From NCBI GenBank assembly GCA_023421735.1, contig JAEZSP010000070.1, positions 248,001-312,000 of the forward strand: 64,000 nucleotides of DNA. The letters are read 5' to 3'. A program made the translations under genes and the position numbers. The notes under the pieces were generated by a model. The model saw only the letters and a list, made by a program, of their open reading frames with translations. It had not been told where the DNA came from and ran no database searches. Below are positions 1-9,926 of this stretch, piece by piece (the stretch's first letter is position 1; every line of letters begins with the position of its first letter). Source of the stretch: Bacillota bacterium (GTDB lineage: Bacteria > Bacillota_A > Clostridia > Christensenellales > Aristaeellaceae).

Positions 1-40
1 GAATATACAGGGGGATCGATTACCAAGTATCCGGGAGATT

Positions 41-240
41 TGGAGGGACGCGGCCCTCCATGTTTCATCCTTTGTGCCGGCTTTGCAGGCGCAAATGGAT
101 TCGTCTCAAGGGCACGCTTGCGCGCCCAATGACGAATCGGTTCCGTCATCCGGATTTCGCCCGGCATATCCCGCAGGAAATGCAGAAATCCGGTTCCTCG
201 CTCTTCCGCAATCGCTTACAGCGAAGTCGTAAGCGATTGC
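41..240 (+). repeat. R1 five-hairpin element, copy A
   Basis: Non-coding stretch built from five successive hairpins. H1 pairs 41-47 with 54-60; H2 71-78 with 88-95; H3 97-105 with 131-138, with a GGGC/GCCC inner stem; H4 150-158 with 185-193, with inner stem 164-171/176-183; H5 208-219 with 229-240 (12 bp). A related copy lies at 20410-20614 in the same orientation, with the same order of hairpins and different but still paired stem bases. The one wobble in H2 is G-U on the plus strand, which favours a plus-strand RNA. Short ORFs across it look like chance. No gene is seen between 241 and the oxidase stop at 332. Confidence 0.75.
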
Positions 241-331
241 CCTGAGGGAAAATAACGCGCTTCAAATCCCCGCAATCTCACATCATTCTATGCCCAGACC
301 TTCTCAGTCCATTCATGTTGCGAAAGGAAGC

Positions 332-1240
332 TCATGTGCGCATCAATCCCCAAGGCCGAATCACGTCCGGGTCAATTGTGCGCACGCGTGCGGAACAGGT
401 GCGCGCCATCGCACCCGCGAGTTCGTCCGTCATTGCCGCAATTTGATCCGCGACGCCCTGCGCACCGCCTTCGCGTAGCTTCTCCATCAAGGTGCGCCCC
501 ACCGAAACAGCTGTTGCGCCAAGCGCCAGTGCCTTAAAGGCGTCGATGCCCGTCTCGATCCCGCAATCGACGAACACCGGCATCTCCTTCCCCACTGCCC
601 GAATGATTTCCGGCAGAACCATGAGCGGCGGCACGGCATAATCCAAAATGCCATGGTGATGCGAAACAACGATCCCCTGCACGCCCAAATCGCGGCAGAT
701 CAGCGCGTCGCGCACGCCAAGCACGCCCTTGATGATGAACGGCAATTTCGTCGCGCGGACGAAGGAGGCAATCTCGTCAAGGGATTTGGGCAGCATGCGC
801 GCACCGAGCACCGTATCTGGCTGTCCTCGCCGATTGAACGCGTGATCTACGTCCATGCCGACCGCAAGCGCACCACCCTTTTCGGCTTGTTCGATTTTTT
901 GAAATATGATGCTGTTGTCCGCGTAGGGTTTGATGATCTTGATTGTTCTTGCGCCCGTGGCAATTTGCGCCGCAAGCTCATCTCCGCTCCCCATGCCCGT
1001 CCAAAAAACCGCGCCCGCCATCTGCGCGCCACGCGCCATCCCCACCGCGCCGTCTTTTGTTTGGTTGTCAAGGTGCGAAAGTGCCGCAGTCATGACGGGC
1101 GTTTTGAAGGTTTCGCCATAAACCGTCACTTCTGTAGACGGGAGAGACGCGCCCATGTGACGCATCTCGATGAGCAGGGAGTCGAAATACGCGCGCGTGA
1201 TGCGGTTCGCGTCACCTGTGCGTGCAGATTCATTGGACAT
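332..1240 (-). CDS. FMN-dependent alpha-hydroxy-acid oxidase/dehydrogenase family protein
   Basis: TIM-barrel flavoprotein of the glycolate/lactate oxidase family, 302 aa, shorter than the usual 350-400 aa. The strand order FIIKGVLGVRDAL, then GIVVSHHHGILDY, then LPEI, then VFVDCGIETGIDAFKALALG matches the FMN-binding second half of the family. The usual active-site SNHGGRQLD is SHHHGILDY here, so the catalytic His is kept but the substrate-binding Arg is replaced by Ile; the substrate is therefore unclear. The ATG is preceded by AAAGGCGG at good spacing. It lies downstream of gap on the same strand, but the gap terminator separates them. The family call is secure; the reaction is not. Confidence 0.8.
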   Translation of the reverse strand: MSNESARTGDANRITRAYFDSLLIEMRHMGASLPSTEVTVYGETFKTPVMTAALSHLDNQTKDGAVGMARGAQMAGAVFWTGMGSGDELAAQIATGARTIKIIKPYADNSIIFQKIEQAEKGGALAVGMDVDHAFNRRGQPDTVLGARMLPKSLDEIASFVRATKLPFIIKGVLGVRDALICRDLGVQGIVVSHHHGILDYAVPPLMVLPEIIRAVGKEMPVFVDCGIETGIDAFKALALGATAVSVGRTLMEKLREGGAQGVADQIAAMTDELAGAMARTCSARVRTIDPDVIRPWGLMRT

Positions 1241-1301
1241 GGAGATACCGCCTTTCGATGATCATTGATGGGGATTGCACGGCCCTTGATGTCCGGATAT
1301 G

Positions 1302-1328
1302 AAAAAGCCCCCGCTTGCGCGGAGGCTC
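1302..1328 (-). terminator. Intrinsic terminator of gap
   Basis: On the minus strand, just after the gap stop, an 8-bp GC-rich stem (1307-1314 with 1319-1326, one mismatch, loop TTGC) is followed by five T residues. Confidence 0.8.
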
Positions 1329-1338
1329 ATAGGGGTTC

Positions 1339-2418
<1,080 letters not shown>

Positions 2419-2471
2419 GTTAATTGAACGCGACTTCGGTAATATGAATGTCACGCCAAAGTTAAATTTCG

Positions 2472-3653
2472 TCAATCCATTGCAATCCTTGCGTAGAAGG
2501 ATTTGCCGTCCAATCGTCCCTTTGCACCCAGCGCTTCGAGAACCGTTGCTGAAACATCCGCAAATGTTTCGCGCGTTCCCAGCTTCACGCCCTCCTTGAG
2601 GCCAAGGCCATAGATCAATAGCGGAACGCGTTCGCGCGTATGGTCGGTGGTTTTCATAAAGGTCGGATCGACGCCGTGGTCGGCTGTGATGACGAGCATG
2701 CCGTCGTCGCCCAGATGACGCAGAATCTCGGGCAGCTTCTTGTCAAACGCTTCGAGTGCCCTGGCAAAGCCTTTCACGTCGCGCCTGTGGCCGTAGAGCA
2801 TGTCGGTATCCACAAGGTTTGCAAACAGGAGACCCTTCCATCCGGGCTTTTTCAAAAACTCAATGGTCGTCTCGGTACATGCCTCATTGCCAGCCGCGTG
2901 TTCCGACCTGGTGATTCCCCTGTGGTTGAATATGTCCTCGATCTTTCCGACGGCATAGACGTCCATGCCCTCGCGCTTGAGGACGTCGAGCATGGTGTCG
3001 CCCACCGGGTCGAGCGAAAAATCGCGCCGATTGGCGGTCCTGACAAACGCGCCGGGTTCCCCCTCGAAGGGACGCGCAATGATGCGTCCAACGGCGTGAT
3101 CACCTGTCATGATGCGCCGTGCGATCCGGCAGATATGCCAAAGTTCCGTCGGCGGGATGATCGATTCGTGCGCCGCGATTTGGAAAACGCTGTCGGCAGA
3201 TGTATATACGATGAGCTTGCCGGTTTTGATGTGCTCCGGCCCAAGTTCCTCGATGATCTTTGTGCCCGAAGCGGCCTTGTTTCCGAGGACGCCGAAGCCC
3301 GTCTCGCGCTCAAACGTCTCGATCACGTCTTTCGGAAAGCCGTGGGGATATGTCGGGAAGGGCTTTTTCAGGGTAAGCCCCGCGATCTCCCAATGTCCTG
3401 TTGTGGTGTCCTTGCCCGCCGCCGCTTCGTTCATGAGGCCATAGCAGCCGATGGGCTCGTCCTCGTCCGCTCCCTGATACCCGGTCGCGGCGTGAAGCCC
3501 CAGCTCCATCAGGTTGGGAAGCGCGGGGTGTTCCGTTTCAAATATGTGCCCGAATGTGTCGGCTCCAACGTCGCCATATTTGACCGCATCTGGTGCCGCT
3601 CCTGCGCCGAGACCGTCCAATACGACGATCGCAACGCGCTTCATTTTCTTCAT
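2472..3653 (-). CDS. deoB: Phosphopentomutase
   Basis: Interconverts ribose/deoxyribose 1-phosphate and 5-phosphate in nucleoside breakdown and salvage; an alkaline-phosphatase-fold, Mn-dependent cytoplasmic enzyme. It begins MKKMKRVAIVVLDGLGAG, with the metal-binding Asp, and has VITADHGVDPTF and HTRERVPLLIYG near the C terminus; 393 aa is the family length. The reading frame extends 18 codons further upstream, but GGAGGA sits 7 nt before the ATG at 3653. That ATG overlaps the stop codon of the preceding spo0A (ATGA), so the two genes are translationally coupled, which is an unusual partnership. Confidence 0.97.
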   Translation of the reverse strand: MKKMKRVAIVVLDGLGAGAAPDAVKYGDVGADTFGHIFETEHPALPNLMELGLHAATGYQGADEDEPIGCYGLMNEAAAGKDTTTGHWEIAGLTLKKPFPTYPHGFPKDVIETFERETGFGVLGNKAASGTKIIEELGPEHIKTGKLIVYTSADSVFQIAAHESIIPPTELWHICRIARRIMTGDHAVGRIIARPFEGEPGAFVRTANRRDFSLDPVGDTMLDVLKREGMDVYAVGKIEDIFNHRGITRSEHAAGNEACTETTIEFLKKPGWKGLLFANLVDTDMLYGHRRDVKGFARALEAFDKKLPEILRHLGDDGMLVITADHGVDPTFMKTTDHTRERVPLLIYGLGLKEGVKLGTRETFADVSATVLEALGAKGRLDGKSFYARIAMD

Positions 3654-4381
3654 CGTCCATCCTCCATGCGCAGCATTTCTGCCAGCTGCGCGATCATTCC
3701 GCCACAAGTAGGTTTCCCGCGTGCGGCGTCAATTGTCCCCTTAAAAATACCATATTGCTCTTCGATGCTCCCGTTCGCCCACGCATGGTCGATCGCGTGG
3801 CGCATGGCCCGCTCGACTGCGGAAGGCGTCACCAGAAACCGCGCGGCAACCATCGGATAAAGCGCCTTTGTGAGGCGCGAGGTCAGCCTCGCATCGCAGT
3901 AAGTGAGGTACGAGGCTTCCATGAGGTACTCCCTGCCCGGGTGTTCAGGGATGCCGAGTCGATCCATAATCGCATTAAACTTCTCCCGCGCCACATCCGT
4001 AATCCAGCGTCGTTCCACGCACGTTTCAGAGAGCGCCTCGCGCAATTCCTTTTCAGAAATCGGCTTGGAAATCATCCGGATGCAGGGATCATCCGCCACA
4101 AACGGTGCAATGCCCGGATAGGCGGCGATAAAGACTGCAGGACGAACCGTCAGGTGCGTGCGCATGATCAGCAAAGCAAGCGCCGCGCCGTCCAAACTGG
4201 GCATGATGGCGTCCGCGATGACAAGATCCGGTCGATGCGCCAATACCGCATCATAGGCGCTTTTCCCGTTCGTTACCTTCGAAAGGGCAACGATATGCAT
4301 CTCCGCGAGCATCTTTTCCGTGCGCGCGGCGGAATCGATCGACAGATCGGATATGACTGCTGTCCGCGCCTGTGTGCGCAT
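3650..4381 (-). CDS. spo0A: Sporulation response regulator Spo0A
   Basis: Master transcription factor for entry into sporulation. An N-terminal receiver (residues 1-120) has the phospho-acceptor Asp at about 57 in LVIADAIMPSLDG and the conserved Lys at about 106 in SKP. The C-terminal Spo0A DNA-binding domain is clear: LGIPEHPGREYLMEAS, LTKALYPMVAARF, VERAMRHAIDHAW and the KPT segment, ending LAEMLRMED. The start chosen (4381) has GGGAGGTG 6 nt upstream, giving 243 aa; the frame runs 8 codons further. Its place after spoIVB is the classical order. The receiver acid pocket reads SD rather than DD. A CGTCGAA sequence about 35 nt upstream is one base off a 0A box. Confidence 0.95.
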   Translation of the reverse strand: MRTQARTAVISDLSIDSAARTEKMLAEMHIVALSKVTNGKSAYDAVLAHRPDLVIADAIMPSLDGAALALLIMRTHLTVRPAVFIAAYPGIAPFVADDPCIRMISKPISEKELREALSETCVERRWITDVAREKFNAIMDRLGIPEHPGREYLMEASYLTYCDARLTSRLTKALYPMVAARFLVTPSAVERAMRHAIDHAWANGSIEEQYGIFKGTIDAARGKPTCGGMIAQLAEMLRMEDGR

Positions 4382-4496
4382 CAAGTCACCTCCCGATGTA
4401 CCCATCTTTTCGACGCCGCGCGCTCATTTCCTTCCGTATCTCTAAAGTTTACCAAGTAAATCGCAACTCTTCACACGACTTGGGAAGGAGACTTCT

Positions 4497-5498
4497 CTAC
4501 GCCGCCTCGTTTTCGAGCATCCAATCGATATAGACGCCGTACCCCATCGTCGGATCATTGACATAAACGTGCGTCACCGCGCCGATCAGCTTCCCATCCT
4601 GAACGACGGGTGAGCCGGACATGCCCTGCACGATGCCGCCCGTTTTGTCCAGCAACCGCTTATCCGTCACCCGGATGGTGAACGAACGGGTCGTCGGCCT
4701 CTGCTGATCCTCAATCCGCACGATCTGCGCGTCATACGCGGTCAACCCTTCGTCGCCTACCGTCGTTAGAATCGTCGCTTTGCCGGTCCGTACATCTTTG
4801 GGATCCGCAGTCTCGATGCCGTTCGGATAAAGCGCGTTTTTCATGCCGTTTTCCGCGTCGCCAAAGATGCCGAAGTCGGTGTTTTCGTCTATTGTGCCCA
4901 AATACCCGCCGTCATAGAATTCACCGAGAATCTCCCCGGGCGTCCCTTCTTCTCCGCGCTTTACATCGAGGATCGAATTTTCATAAATTGCGCCGCCCTC
5001 AATGGGCAATACTATGCCCGCATCGGTGTCTGTCACCGCATGACCCAGCGCGCCATAGCGTCCGGTCTCGGGGTCATAGAACGTCAAGGTCCCGATCCCG
5101 GCTGTCGAGTCGCGCACCCACACGCCCAACTTGTACTTGCCGTCGGTCGCATCCTTCGCGGGTGTCAACGTCGCGTTTCGCGTTTCGCCGTTTCGCGTGT
5201 AGGTCACTTTGATGCTCTTGCCGCCGAGCATCGACAGGAGCTCATCTACACCCGAGACGCGATTCCCGTTGACGCCCGTGATGACATCGCCCGGCTTCAG
5301 GCCCGCGAGCCGTGCGGGACTGGGAATCGATCCGATGTCCGATGCGCCGATCACGACAATCCCTTCGGTTTTGACCGCCACGCCGATGGACTGTCCCCCC
5401 GGCACCAGCGTCTTCGCCTCCGCACCCGATGTCGCGCCTGCCAAAAACAGGACCGCGATGATCGGCGTGAGAAACCGCCTCAATCGTCTTGCACTCAA
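4497..5498 (-). CDS. spoIVB: SpoIVB-type sporulation serine peptidase (S55)
   Basis: In known spore formers this peptidase is secreted from the forespore and triggers processing of pro-sigma-K. Seen here: one N-terminal membrane segment, a PDZ domain (PARLAGLKPGDVITGVNG), and the S55 peptidase domain with ALGHAVTD (catalytic His), QGMSGSPVVQDG (catalytic Ser near residue 296) and GAVTHVYVNDPTMGYGVYI (Asp). The frame is open to 5678, but GGGGGAGGG lies 8 nt before a TTG at 5498, giving a normal 333-aa protein that starts just before the membrane segment; I chose that. The adjacent spo0A supports the call. Confidence 0.93.
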   Translation of the reverse strand: MSARRLRRFLTPIIAVLFLAGATSGAEAKTLVPGGQSIGVAVKTEGIVVIGASDIGSIPSPARLAGLKPGDVITGVNGNRVSGVDELLSMLGGKSIKVTYTRNGETRNATLTPAKDATDGKYKLGVWVRDSTAGIGTLTFYDPETGRYGALGHAVTDTDAGIVLPIEGGAIYENSILDVKRGEEGTPGEILGEFYDGGYLGTIDENTDFGIFGDAENGMKNALYPNGIETADPKDVRTGKATILTTVGDEGLTAYDAQIVRIEDQQRPTTRSFTIRVTDKRLLDKTGGIVQGMSGSPVVQDGKLIGAVTHVYVNDPTMGYGVYIDWMLENEAA

Positions 5499-5684
5499 TG
5501 GAAAGCCCTCCCCCTGCGGCGCTTCGTGGCACCGCACGATTAAGCTCCCCGCGCAGGAGGTTCCGCATGCTGGAAAACAGCGGGCCGATTGGGATGTTCC
5601 GTTTGCCAATTTCGTGGTTGTGGGGTTTTCCGGGGCCGGTTGAGACATTTTGGCATCTTTACCGCCAAATTCATCCAAAAGGTG

Positions 5685-5713
5685 TTGCGCGTTATGAAAA
5701 ATCCGTCTATAAT
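5685..5713 (+). promoter_or_regulatory. Promoter of the tilS-hpt-ftsH operon
   Basis: TTGCGC (5685-5690), a 17-nt spacer and a perfect TATAAT (5708-5713) lie 43 nt before the tilS start, in the divergent gap between spoIVB and tilS. Confidence 0.8.
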
Positions 5714-5755
5714 ATATAATACTTTGGATTCGCCCTTTTGGATTTGGAGGCCGGT

Positions 5756-7081
5756 ATGCTTGATGTCCAGCTCCACGAAGCGCGCGGAAGGCAGATTCTC
5801 GCCGCGCTTTCGGGCGGTGCGGATTCGGTTGCGCTTCTGATCCTATTATGCCGCGCGCGCGATGCCGGCATGCTCCGCGTTTCGGCCGCGCACTTCGACC
5901 ATATGATCCGTGGCGCGGAAAGTCAGGCGGATGTCAATTTTTGCCAAAGTTTGTGCGAGCGATATGGCGTACCGTTCGCTCTGGGAAGGGCAGATGTGCC
6001 CGAAATCGCACGCCGCACCGGAGAGGGTTTCGAGTCCTGCGCGCGCAATCTGCGCCATCGTTTTTTGCAGGAGACGGCATCTGTGATGGGGGCAAACCTG
6101 ATTGCGCTTGGTCATCATGCGGACGATCAGGCGGAGACGGTTCTCATGCATCTTCTGCGCGGCGCGGGACCTGCGGGTATCGTCGGAATGCGCAGACTTT
6201 CGGGAAACCTTTATCGACCGCTGATCGAATGCCGCAAGGCCGACATCGTGTCGTTTCTCGAAGAAATCGGCGAAACGTGGCGCGAGGACAGCACAAACCG
6301 CCTGGCAGATAACCCCAGAAACGCGCTGCGCCTTTCTGCGCTTCCCGCCCTTGAGAAGGTCTACCCCGGCGCCGCATTCGCAATCGCGCGCTATGCGAAG
6401 GCGGCTGCGGTCGAAGATGACTTTGTCGCCCGCGCGGCGGACGCGTTCATGCAAAAAAGGGTGGAGCACCTTCCGAATGGCCACAGGATCGACCTTTCAG
6501 GCGAACCGGAGGAAGCACTTCTCCGGCGCGCTCTCAGGCGGCTGTGCGGCCCGGATCTCAATACGGACAAACTCAGGGAGCTTTTATGTCTCGAAACCGC
6601 GACGGACATCGGAAACGGCATGCGCGCACAGCGTCATGGCGCTTATCTGTATGTCCTGCGTCCCTATGAAACGCCGGATGCGCGCATGATTGACCTTGCG
6701 GGAGTGACATGTCTTCACGGCATATGCCGTCTGACGAGTACAGACGCCGCGCCCATGCCGGAGCGGATGTCAAAAACGACGCAGGTGCTCGATCGGGAGG
6801 CTCTCGTGGGTGCGGTTCTCAGAACACGGTGCACGGGCGACCGGATCGCGCCGTTGGGATTGGGCGGTTCAAAATCGCTTTCCGATTATATGACGGACGC
6901 GAAGATCGATCCGCCGCTTCGGGACGTCACGCCCGTAGTCGCGCGCGGCAACGAGATCCTTTGGGTCATTGGGCACGGAATATCGCGCACCTGCGCACTG
7001 CAAAGCAAAGACCGGGCGGCAGTGCGCCTCACATGCGAAACGGTCAGTTGGGGAGGAATCGCTTCATGCGAAACGACATAG
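5756..7081 (+). CDS. tilS: tRNA(Ile)-lysidine synthase
   Basis: ATP-dependent enzyme that turns C34 of the CAU-anticodon tRNA-Ile into lysidine so that it reads AUA. The N-terminal PP-loop motif SGGADS is at residues 19-24, followed by the family segments HFDHMIRG, GHHADDQAETVLMHLLRG and WREDSTN; the C-terminal substrate-binding region is present (441 aa in all). The ATG at 5756 has GGAGG 5 nt upstream; a TTG six codons earlier is less likely. The 3' end overlaps hpt by 16 nt, as is usual for the tilS-hpt-ftsH cluster. Confidence 0.96.
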   Translation: MLDVQLHEARGRQILAALSGGADSVALLILLCRARDAGMLRVSAAHFDHMIRGAESQADVNFCQSLCERYGVPFALGRADVPEIARRTGEGFESCARNLRHRFLQETASVMGANLIALGHHADDQAETVLMHLLRGAGPAGIVGMRRLSGNLYRPLIECRKADIVSFLEEIGETWREDSTNRLADNPRNALRLSALPALEKVYPGAAFAIARYAKAAAVEDDFVARAADAFMQKRVEHLPNGHRIDLSGEPEEALLRRALRRLCGPDLNTDKLRELLCLETATDIGNGMRAQRHGAYLYVLRPYETPDARMIDLAGVTCLHGICRLTSTDAAPMPERMSKTTQVLDREALVGAVLRTRCTGDRIAPLGLGGSKSLSDYMTDAKIDPPLRDVTPVVARGNEILWVIGHGISRTCALQSKDRAAVRLTCETVSWGGIASCETT

Positions 7082-7611
7082 ACAGGATTCTATTGACAGA
7101 TGAACAAATCCAGACGCGCGTGCGCGCGCTGTCGGCCCAGATTACCGAGGATTACCGGGAGATGGATCCGGTGCTCATCTGCATTCTCAAAGGCGCGGTG
7201 ATGTTCTATGCCGACCTCGTCCGTCACATCGATACGCACATTGCCATGGACTTTATGGCGGTTTCGAGCTATGGAAACGCGACAAAGTCGTCCGGCGAGG
7301 TGGAAATCCGCAAGGATCTTTCAAAACCCGTCGACGGGCGGCACGTCATCGTCATCGAGGACATCATCGATTCGGGCTTTACGCTTAGTTACTTAACGCG
7401 CGTGCTCGCCTCCCGCGGCGCACGGTCGGTCAAGATTTGCACCCTTCTCGATAAGCCCTCGCGGCGCGCACCCGGCATCCGCCTGAAATGCGACTACACG
7501 GGATTCGAGATTGAGGATGAGTTCGTCGTCGGCTATGGCCTCGACTATGCGGAAAGGTACCGCAACCTACCGTTTATCGGCGTTCTCAAGCCGGAAATAT
7601 ACGAAAGCTGA
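7066..7611 (+). CDS. hpt: Hypoxanthine phosphoribosyltransferase
   Basis: Purine salvage enzyme making IMP/GMP from hypoxanthine/guanine and PRPP. The PRPP-binding loop IVIEDIIDSGFTLS is at about residues 95-108; the flexible-loop SSYGNATKSSG and the C-terminal GYGLDYAERYRNLP are family hallmarks. The true start is the ATG at 7066 (GGGAGGAA 7 nt upstream, 181 aa), inside the 3' end of tilS; the longer upstream frame belongs to the overlap. It sits between tilS and ftsH. Confidence 0.97.
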   Translation: MRNDIDRILLTDEQIQTRVRALSAQITEDYREMDPVLICILKGAVMFYADLVRHIDTHIAMDFMAVSSYGNATKSSGEVEIRKDLSKPVDGRHVIVIEDIIDSGFTLSYLTRVLASRGARSVKICTLLDKPSRRAPGIRLKCDYTGFEIEDEFVVGYGLDYAERYRNLPFIGVLKPEIYES

Positions 7612-7649
7612 CCGCATAGCGCGACGGCTTGAAAGCGAGGTATGGATTT

Positions 7650-9629
7650 TTGAAGCAAAAGAAAAAGCTCAGGATGTTCCAGGGGCCGCTGATGTACGCG
7701 GTTTTGATCGTGGTGATTCTTCTCATGGTCAAACTGATTGGCGGAACCACGACGACGGATACGACGACCACTCTCACGTATTCCGAGCTTTTGCAGTGGG
7801 TCGAGGCGGATCTGAAAAACGACCTGGGCATGGATGTTCCGGAAGCGGATCAGAATAAGACGATCGAAAGCGTCGAAATCACGAACTATACCCTCGTCGG
7901 GCAGACCGGCGGGGTTGAAAAGATCACGTGCGTTTTGCCGAGCGAAAATCAGTTCTATGCGGACGTCTCGGCGATTTACGAATCGGTGCTCGGTCATCCG
8001 GTGAGTCCGGTTGACTATTCCTTCTCCTTCTCCTCAAAACTTCCGCCCGCAACGCCGTGGTGGTACGAGTGGATTCCGCTTTTGATCATGGTGCTGCTCT
8101 TCGTCGTCTTCTGGTACTTCATCATGCGCCAGCAGACCGGCGGCGGAAAAGGCGGCGTGATGGCTTTCGGAAAATCCCGCGCGCGCATGTCCGATCCCAA
8201 TGCGAAAAAGGTAACGTTCGACGACGTCGCCGGAGAGGACGAAGAAAAAGAGGAACTGCAGGAAATCGTCGAATTTCTGAAAAATCCCCAGCGCTTTACA
8301 AGCGTCGGCGCACGAATTCCCAAGGGCGTGTTGCTCGTAGGCCCTCCCGGCACGGGCAAAACACTGCTTGCGCGCGCTGTTTCCGGCGAAGCGGGCGTTC
8401 CGTTCTTCTCTATTTCGGGTTCCGATTTCGTCGAAATGTTCGTTGGCGTGGGTGCGTCCCGCGTGCGCGATCTCTTTGATCAGGCGAAGAAGGAAGCCCC
8501 CGCCATCGTATTCATTGACGAAATCGATGCGGTCGGCCGTCAGCGTGGCGCGGGGCTGGGCGGCGGACATGACGAGCGGGAGCAGACGCTCAACCAGCTT
8601 CTCGTCGAAATGGACGGCTTTACCACAAACACGGGGATCATCATCATGGCTGCGACCAACCGCTCCGACATCCTTGACCCGGCTCTTCTGCGTCCCGGTC
8701 GCTTCGATCGGCGCGTGATCGTCGGCTATCCGGATGTGAAGGGCCGCGAGGCGATTTTGAAGGTGCATGCGCGCAACAAACCACTCGGACCGGATGTCGA
8801 TCTTTCGGTCATCGCGCGCAGAACGCCCTATTTCACGGGCGCGGACCTCGAAAACGTGATGAACGAGGCGGCAATACTGACCGCGCGTTCCGGCGGCACG
8901 CTCATTTCGATGCCGACCATCGAGGAGGCGATCACCCGCGTGATCGCAGGCCCCGAAAAGCGCAGCCGCAAGGTCACGGAAAAGGACAAGGAATTGGTCG
9001 CCTATCACGAAGGCGGGCACGCCATCGTTTCCTACTTTATCCCCGAGTGCGACAAGGTGCACGAAATCACCATCATTCCGCGCGGCTCTGCGGGCGGCTA
9101 CACCATGTTCCTGCCGGATGAGGAGGTCAATTACGTGACCACAGCAAAGCTCCGCGGCGAAATGGCGGGCCTTCTGGGCGGGCGCGTGGCGGAATCCCTG
9201 GTGCTTGGCGACATCTCCACCGGCGCGTCCAGCGACATCAAGCGCGCCACCGAGATCGCGCGCGGCATGGTTACCGAATACGGCATGAGCGAAAAGGTCG
9301 GCCCCATCTATCTGGGTAGCGAGCACGAGGTGTTCCTTGGGAAATCATTCTCCCAGCAAAATTCCAGCTTTTCCGAGGAAGTCAATTCGCTCATCGACCG
9401 CGAGGTACACGGGCTTCTGAACGAAGCATACACCCGCGCGAAGGACATCCTCGTTCAGCACATGGACAAACTTCACGCGCTGGCATCTCTCCTCAAAGAG
9501 CGCGAAAAGCTCGATTACGACGAATTCGAGCGGTTCATGAAGGGTGAAATTCTCCCCGCGCCGCGCGACATCAATGCAGAAATGAACGAGCTGCGCAGAC
9601 AGGCGAAGACTGGGTTCAACCCGGCATAG
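7650..9629 (+). CDS. ftsH: ATP-dependent zinc metalloprotease FtsH
   Basis: Membrane-anchored AAA+ protease that degrades unassembled membrane proteins and regulators. Two N-terminal membrane segments ([18 protein letters not shown], and the one around [16 protein letters not shown]) flank an extracytoplasmic domain. Walker A GPPGTGKT is near residue 230, Walker B is [11 protein letters not shown], and the second-region arginine motif [10 protein letters not shown] is present. The zinc site is HEGGH near 453 with the distal Asp in [19 protein letters not shown] at 7650, 9 nt after GCGAGG, is the likely start (659 aa); a TTG at 7629 is the alternative. Third gene of the operon, followed by a terminator. 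Confidence 0.96.
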   Translation: MKQKKKLRMFQGPLMYAVLIVVILLMVKLIGGTTTTDTTTTLTYSELLQWVEADLKNDLGMDVPEADQNKTIESVEITNYTLVGQTGGVEKITCVLPSENQFYADVSAIYESVLGHPVSPVDYSFSFSSKLPPATPWWYEWIPLLIMVLLFVVFWYFIMRQQTGGGKGGVMAFGKSRARMSDPNAKKVTFDDVAGEDEEKEELQEIVEFLKNPQRFTSVGARIPKGVLLVGPPGTGKTLLARAVSGEAGVPFFSISGSDFVEMFVGVGASRVRDLFDQAKKEAPAIVFIDEIDAVGRQRGAGLGGGHDEREQTLNQLLVEMDGFTTNTGIIIMAATNRSDILDPALLRPGRFDRRVIVGYPDVKGREAILKVHARNKPLGPDVDLSVIARRTPYFTGADLENVMNEAAILTARSGGTLISMPTIEEAITRVIAGPEKRSRKVTEKDKELVAYHEGGHAIVSYFIPECDKVHEITIIPRGSAGGYTMFLPDEEVNYVTTAKLRGEMAGLLGGRVAESLVLGDISTGASSDIKRATEIARGMVTEYGMSEKVGPIYLGSEHEVFLGKSFSQQNSSFSEEVNSLIDREVHGLLNEAYTRAKDILVQHMDKLHALASLLKEREKLDYDEFERFMKGEILPAPRDINAEMNELRRQAKTGFNPA

Positions 9630-9680
9630 AGGAACATGCCTCAGACCATGCAAATCCCGAATCTTAAACCGAAGATCAAC

Positions 9681-9727
9681 GCCGTCCGTCCAGAGTCTTA
9701 TGCCTTGGACGGGCGGCTTTCCTTTGG
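9681..9727 (+). terminator. Intrinsic terminator after ftsH
   Basis: A 12-bp stem (9681-9692 with 9706-9717, one G-U pair) is followed by an interrupted T-rich run. Confidence 0.75.
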
Positions 9728-9783
9728 TCTATTTTCAAACCATAGAGAAAACAGACACGATTTGCGGCGAGACCCACTCCCAT

Positions 9784-9909
9784 AACGTTCGGAATTTTAA
9801 GGCACGGCTTGTGACCTTTCCATTCTTTTAAATACGTTTAACAGATACAGGTTGCAATCTGGGAGGAATAAGTGCATAATGTTCGTGGAACACTGGTTTA
9901 ATGTTCGTG
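9784..9909 (+). promoter_or_regulatory. Candidate PurR operator region upstream of purC
   Basis: Positions 9784-9796 match the reverse complement of the Bacillus PurBox consensus (AWWWCCGAACWWT) at 12 of 13 positions. Two exact copies of AATGTTCGTG follow at 9878-9887 and 9900-9909. They share the GTTCG core and start 22 bp apart, two helical turns, just upstream of the ribosome site. Regulation by a PurR homologue is inference. A weak promoter (TTGTGA at 9809) lies between. Apart from these sites, 9728-9926 holds nothing I recognise. Confidence 0.5.
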
Positions 9910-9926
9910 TTTTGGAGGCAGATTCA

